NCBI GenBank assembly: GCA_050053515.1
Contig: JASFTQ010000263.1
Coordinates: 1-6,791 of the forward strand
Reading direction: 5' to 3'
Length of the DNA: 6,791 nucleotides
Source: G020354645 sp050053515
GTDB taxonomy: Bacteria > Desulfobacterota > Desulfobacteria > Desulfobacterales > G020354645
Below, piece by piece: positions 5,705 through 6,791 of this stretch; within the stretch, counting starts at the first letter, position 1; every line of letters begins with the position of its first letter. The notes under the pieces were generated by a model, which saw only the letters and a list, made by a program, of their open reading frames with translations, was not told the DNA's origin and searched no databases. The translations under genes and the position numbers were made by a program.

Positions 5705-6433
5705 ATGAACAAAATGACCAACCCCGGAACCCAGGGTGCACTGAGCTGGCCTCGGCTGCTGCCCGGCACGCTTGTCAAGCGATATCAGCGTTTTTTGGCC
5801 GATGTCCGTTTGGATGGTGACGGTGTGGTTACAGCCCACTGTCCCAATACCGGCAGTATGAAAGGGTGTTGCCAGCCGGGCAGGCCGGTTTTTCTTTCCA
5901 CCCACAACAACCCCAAGCGAAAGCTGAAATACACCTGGGAACTGATACAGATGCCCGAATCACTCGTGGGTGTCAATACGCTGGTACCCAATCGGCTTGT
6001 GGCCGAATCCATCGGGGCGGGGTTGATCGAAGAACTCAACGGTTATGATCACATGTTCCGCGAAGCCCGGGTCGGCCATTCGCGTATTGACCTGCTCCTT
6101 GAAAAAGCAAACGGTAAGCGGTGTTTTGTGGAGATAAAGAATAGTACGTTGGTTGCCGGCGGTGTCGCCTATTTCCCCGATGCCGTTACTTCAAGGGGTT
6201 TAAAGCACTTGCAGGAATTGCGGCAATTGATCTACGACGGTCACCGCTGCGTGATGTTTTATTTCATCCAAAGAATGGATGCCCGCGAATTCAGCCCGGC
6301 GGACCACATTGATCCGCAATACGGCAAGGCCTTGAGAAAAGCAGTACAAAAAGGCGTCGAGGTTTTGGCCTACGATGTCGATATTGATTTGAAAAGAATT
6401 AAATTGAGGAATAACATTCCTTGCCGTCTTTAA
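5705..6433 (+). CDS. sfsA: SfsA, sugar fermentation stimulation protein homolog
   Basis: This 242-residue SfsA family protein was first described in E. coli as a factor that raises maltose metabolism when overproduced. It binds DNA, and its fold is nuclease-like. The N-terminal OB-like part (about 17-80) includes GTLVKRYQRFLADVRL and the conserved AHCPNTGSM (44-52). The C-terminal part holds the PD-(D/E)XK-type core: SRIDLLL (Asp129), then FVEIKNST (Glu143, Lys145), and the signature FPDAVTSRGLKHLQEL (157-172). All the putative catalytic residues are present, so a nuclease activity is possible but not shown. Length is normal for the family. ATG 5705 is chosen; ATG 5714 is an alternative. The ribosome binding site is weak. 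It lies 22 bases after mobB on the same strand, likely one operon. Confidence 0.95.
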   Translation: MNKMTNPGTQGALSWPRLLPGTLVKRYQRFLADVRLDGDGVVTAHCPNTGSMKGCCQPGRPVFLSTHNNPKRKLKYTWELIQMPESLVGVNTLVPNRLVAESIGAGLIEELNGYDHMFREARVGHSRIDLLLEKANGKRCFVEIKNSTLVAGGVAYFPDAVTSRGLKHLQELRQLIYDGHRCVMFYFIQRMDAREFSPADHIDPQYGKALRKAVQKGVEVLAYDVDIDLKRIKLRNNIPCRL

Positions 6434-6505
6434 TCCCCGATCTCTAGTTAATTGAGGGGTCGCCCGGGGGGTTTTCCTCCCAACCTTTAATATAATAATA
6501 GCGGA

Positions 6506-6631
6506 ATGAATTATCAGCAGCGAAATCGTGCACTGTCTGAATGCATTAGGGAGCGTTGCGAAGGAACAGGCTATAACCCATACGTACCTTTGGGACACGA
6601 TGTTGATTTTACCCCTAATTTACTGTTTTAA
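6506..6631 (+). CDS. Doubtful 41-residue open frame
   Basis: ATG 6506 to TAA 6629-6631 encodes 41 residues beginning MNYQQRNRALSECIRERCEG and ending in FTPNLLF. A consensus TATAAT (6491-6496) lies just upstream, but it has no -35, and an mRNA from it would be nearly leaderless. AGCGGA abuts the ATG, too close for a ribosome binding site. There is no signal peptide or membrane segment, and I do not recognise a family. It could be a remnant of a larger gene or chance. Confidence 0.15.
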   Translation: MNYQQRNRALSECIRERCEGTGYNPYVPLGHDVDFTPNLLF

Positions 6632-6704
6632 AGTTTAAGCGCTGTTCTTTCGCTAGGATCCCTTATGCATGAGTTTGCACGATGCAGTCGCTGATGATTG
6701 AAGT

Positions 6705-6730
6705 GCACCCTGCAGCAAACTGCAGGGTGC
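6705..6730. other. Perfect 11-bp hairpin near the right edge
   Basis: GCACCCTGCAG (6705-6715) and CTGCAGGGTGC (6720-6730) pair without a mismatch around the loop CAAA. No T-run follows on either strand, so it is not a textbook intrinsic terminator. A weaker hairpin, TGCAT (6666-6670) with ATGCA (6682-6686), lies just before it. A structured RNA, a processing or protection element, or a REP-like unit are all possible. Confidence 0.5.
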
Positions 6731-6791
6731 CCTCGCCGATAGGAATTCTATCTATTCTTGATTCGCTCGCTGTCTCCGCCGCAAGCTGTGC

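Larger units (their letters stand above)
6434..6791. other. Region after sfsA without a secure gene
   Basis: These 358 bases run to the window edge. Just after sfsA, CCCC (6435-6438) can pair with GGGG (6456-6459), with an inner CTC/GAG, giving a possible but T-poor terminator. TATAAT at 6491-6496 lacks a -35. A 41-codon frame and a strong hairpin are listed separately. At the right edge two frames stay open: one on the + strand from ATG 6682 and one on the - strand ending at 6663. Neither is recognisable and neither has a ribosome binding site, so no gene is called. Confidence 0.5.

Noticed and set aside
6200..6598. Minus-strand open frame of 132 codons opposite sfsA
   Set aside because: Most of it lies antisense to the well-supported sfsA gene. 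It has no family motifs and its composition is that of a shadow frame.

Overview
The window looks like a chromosomal stretch from a mesophilic Gram-negative anaerobe. I lean towards Desulfobacterota (the former Deltaproteobacteria), because of the gene types (MobB, SfsA, a membrane-anchored M28 peptidase, a DrrA/DrrB-like ABC pair), the moderate base composition and the repeat-rich spacers. No rRNA, tRNA, integrase, transposase gene or CRISPR array is visible. The lineage is an inference, not something the sequence proves.

Left part (1-2186, + strand): the last 23 codons of an unidentified gene overlap by one base (TAATG) the start of a membrane-anchored M28-family zinc peptidase (72-1106). 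A spacer with a good sigma70-like promoter (1158-1186) follows. It precedes an unnamed membrane protein (GTG start at 1302) that combines a PH-like segment, a four-cysteine zinc ribbon and a hydrophobic C-terminus.

Middle (2310-4249, - strand): a two-gene ABC-2 type export system, with the ATPase first and the permease 5 bases behind it. It converges on the membrane-protein gene, and the spacer between them holds a weak terminator and a second hairpin.

Repeat-rich spacer (4250-5169): about 0.9 kb without a convincing gene. Its right end holds a roughly 0.3 kb nested inverted-repeat element (4825-5128) that resembles a non-autonomous mobile element. The inner arms are 32 bp with 30 matches and the outer arms 26 bp with 22 matches. 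Further left (4547-4681) lies a second fold-back structure that shares short sequence blocks with the first, plus dispersed direct repeats.

Right part (5170-6433, + strand): mobB (GTP-binding partner of molybdenum-cofactor guanylylation) and sfsA (PD-(D/E)XK-like, DNA-binding) are 22 bases apart and probably co-transcribed. The best -10 box for this pair overlaps the outer arm of the repeat element, so the element may supply its promoter. The last 358 bases (6434-6791) hold a doubtful 41-codon frame and a perfect 11-bp hairpin, but no secure gene.

The three gene blocks show no common pathway. The most unusual part is the nested inverted-repeat element and its diverged neighbour.
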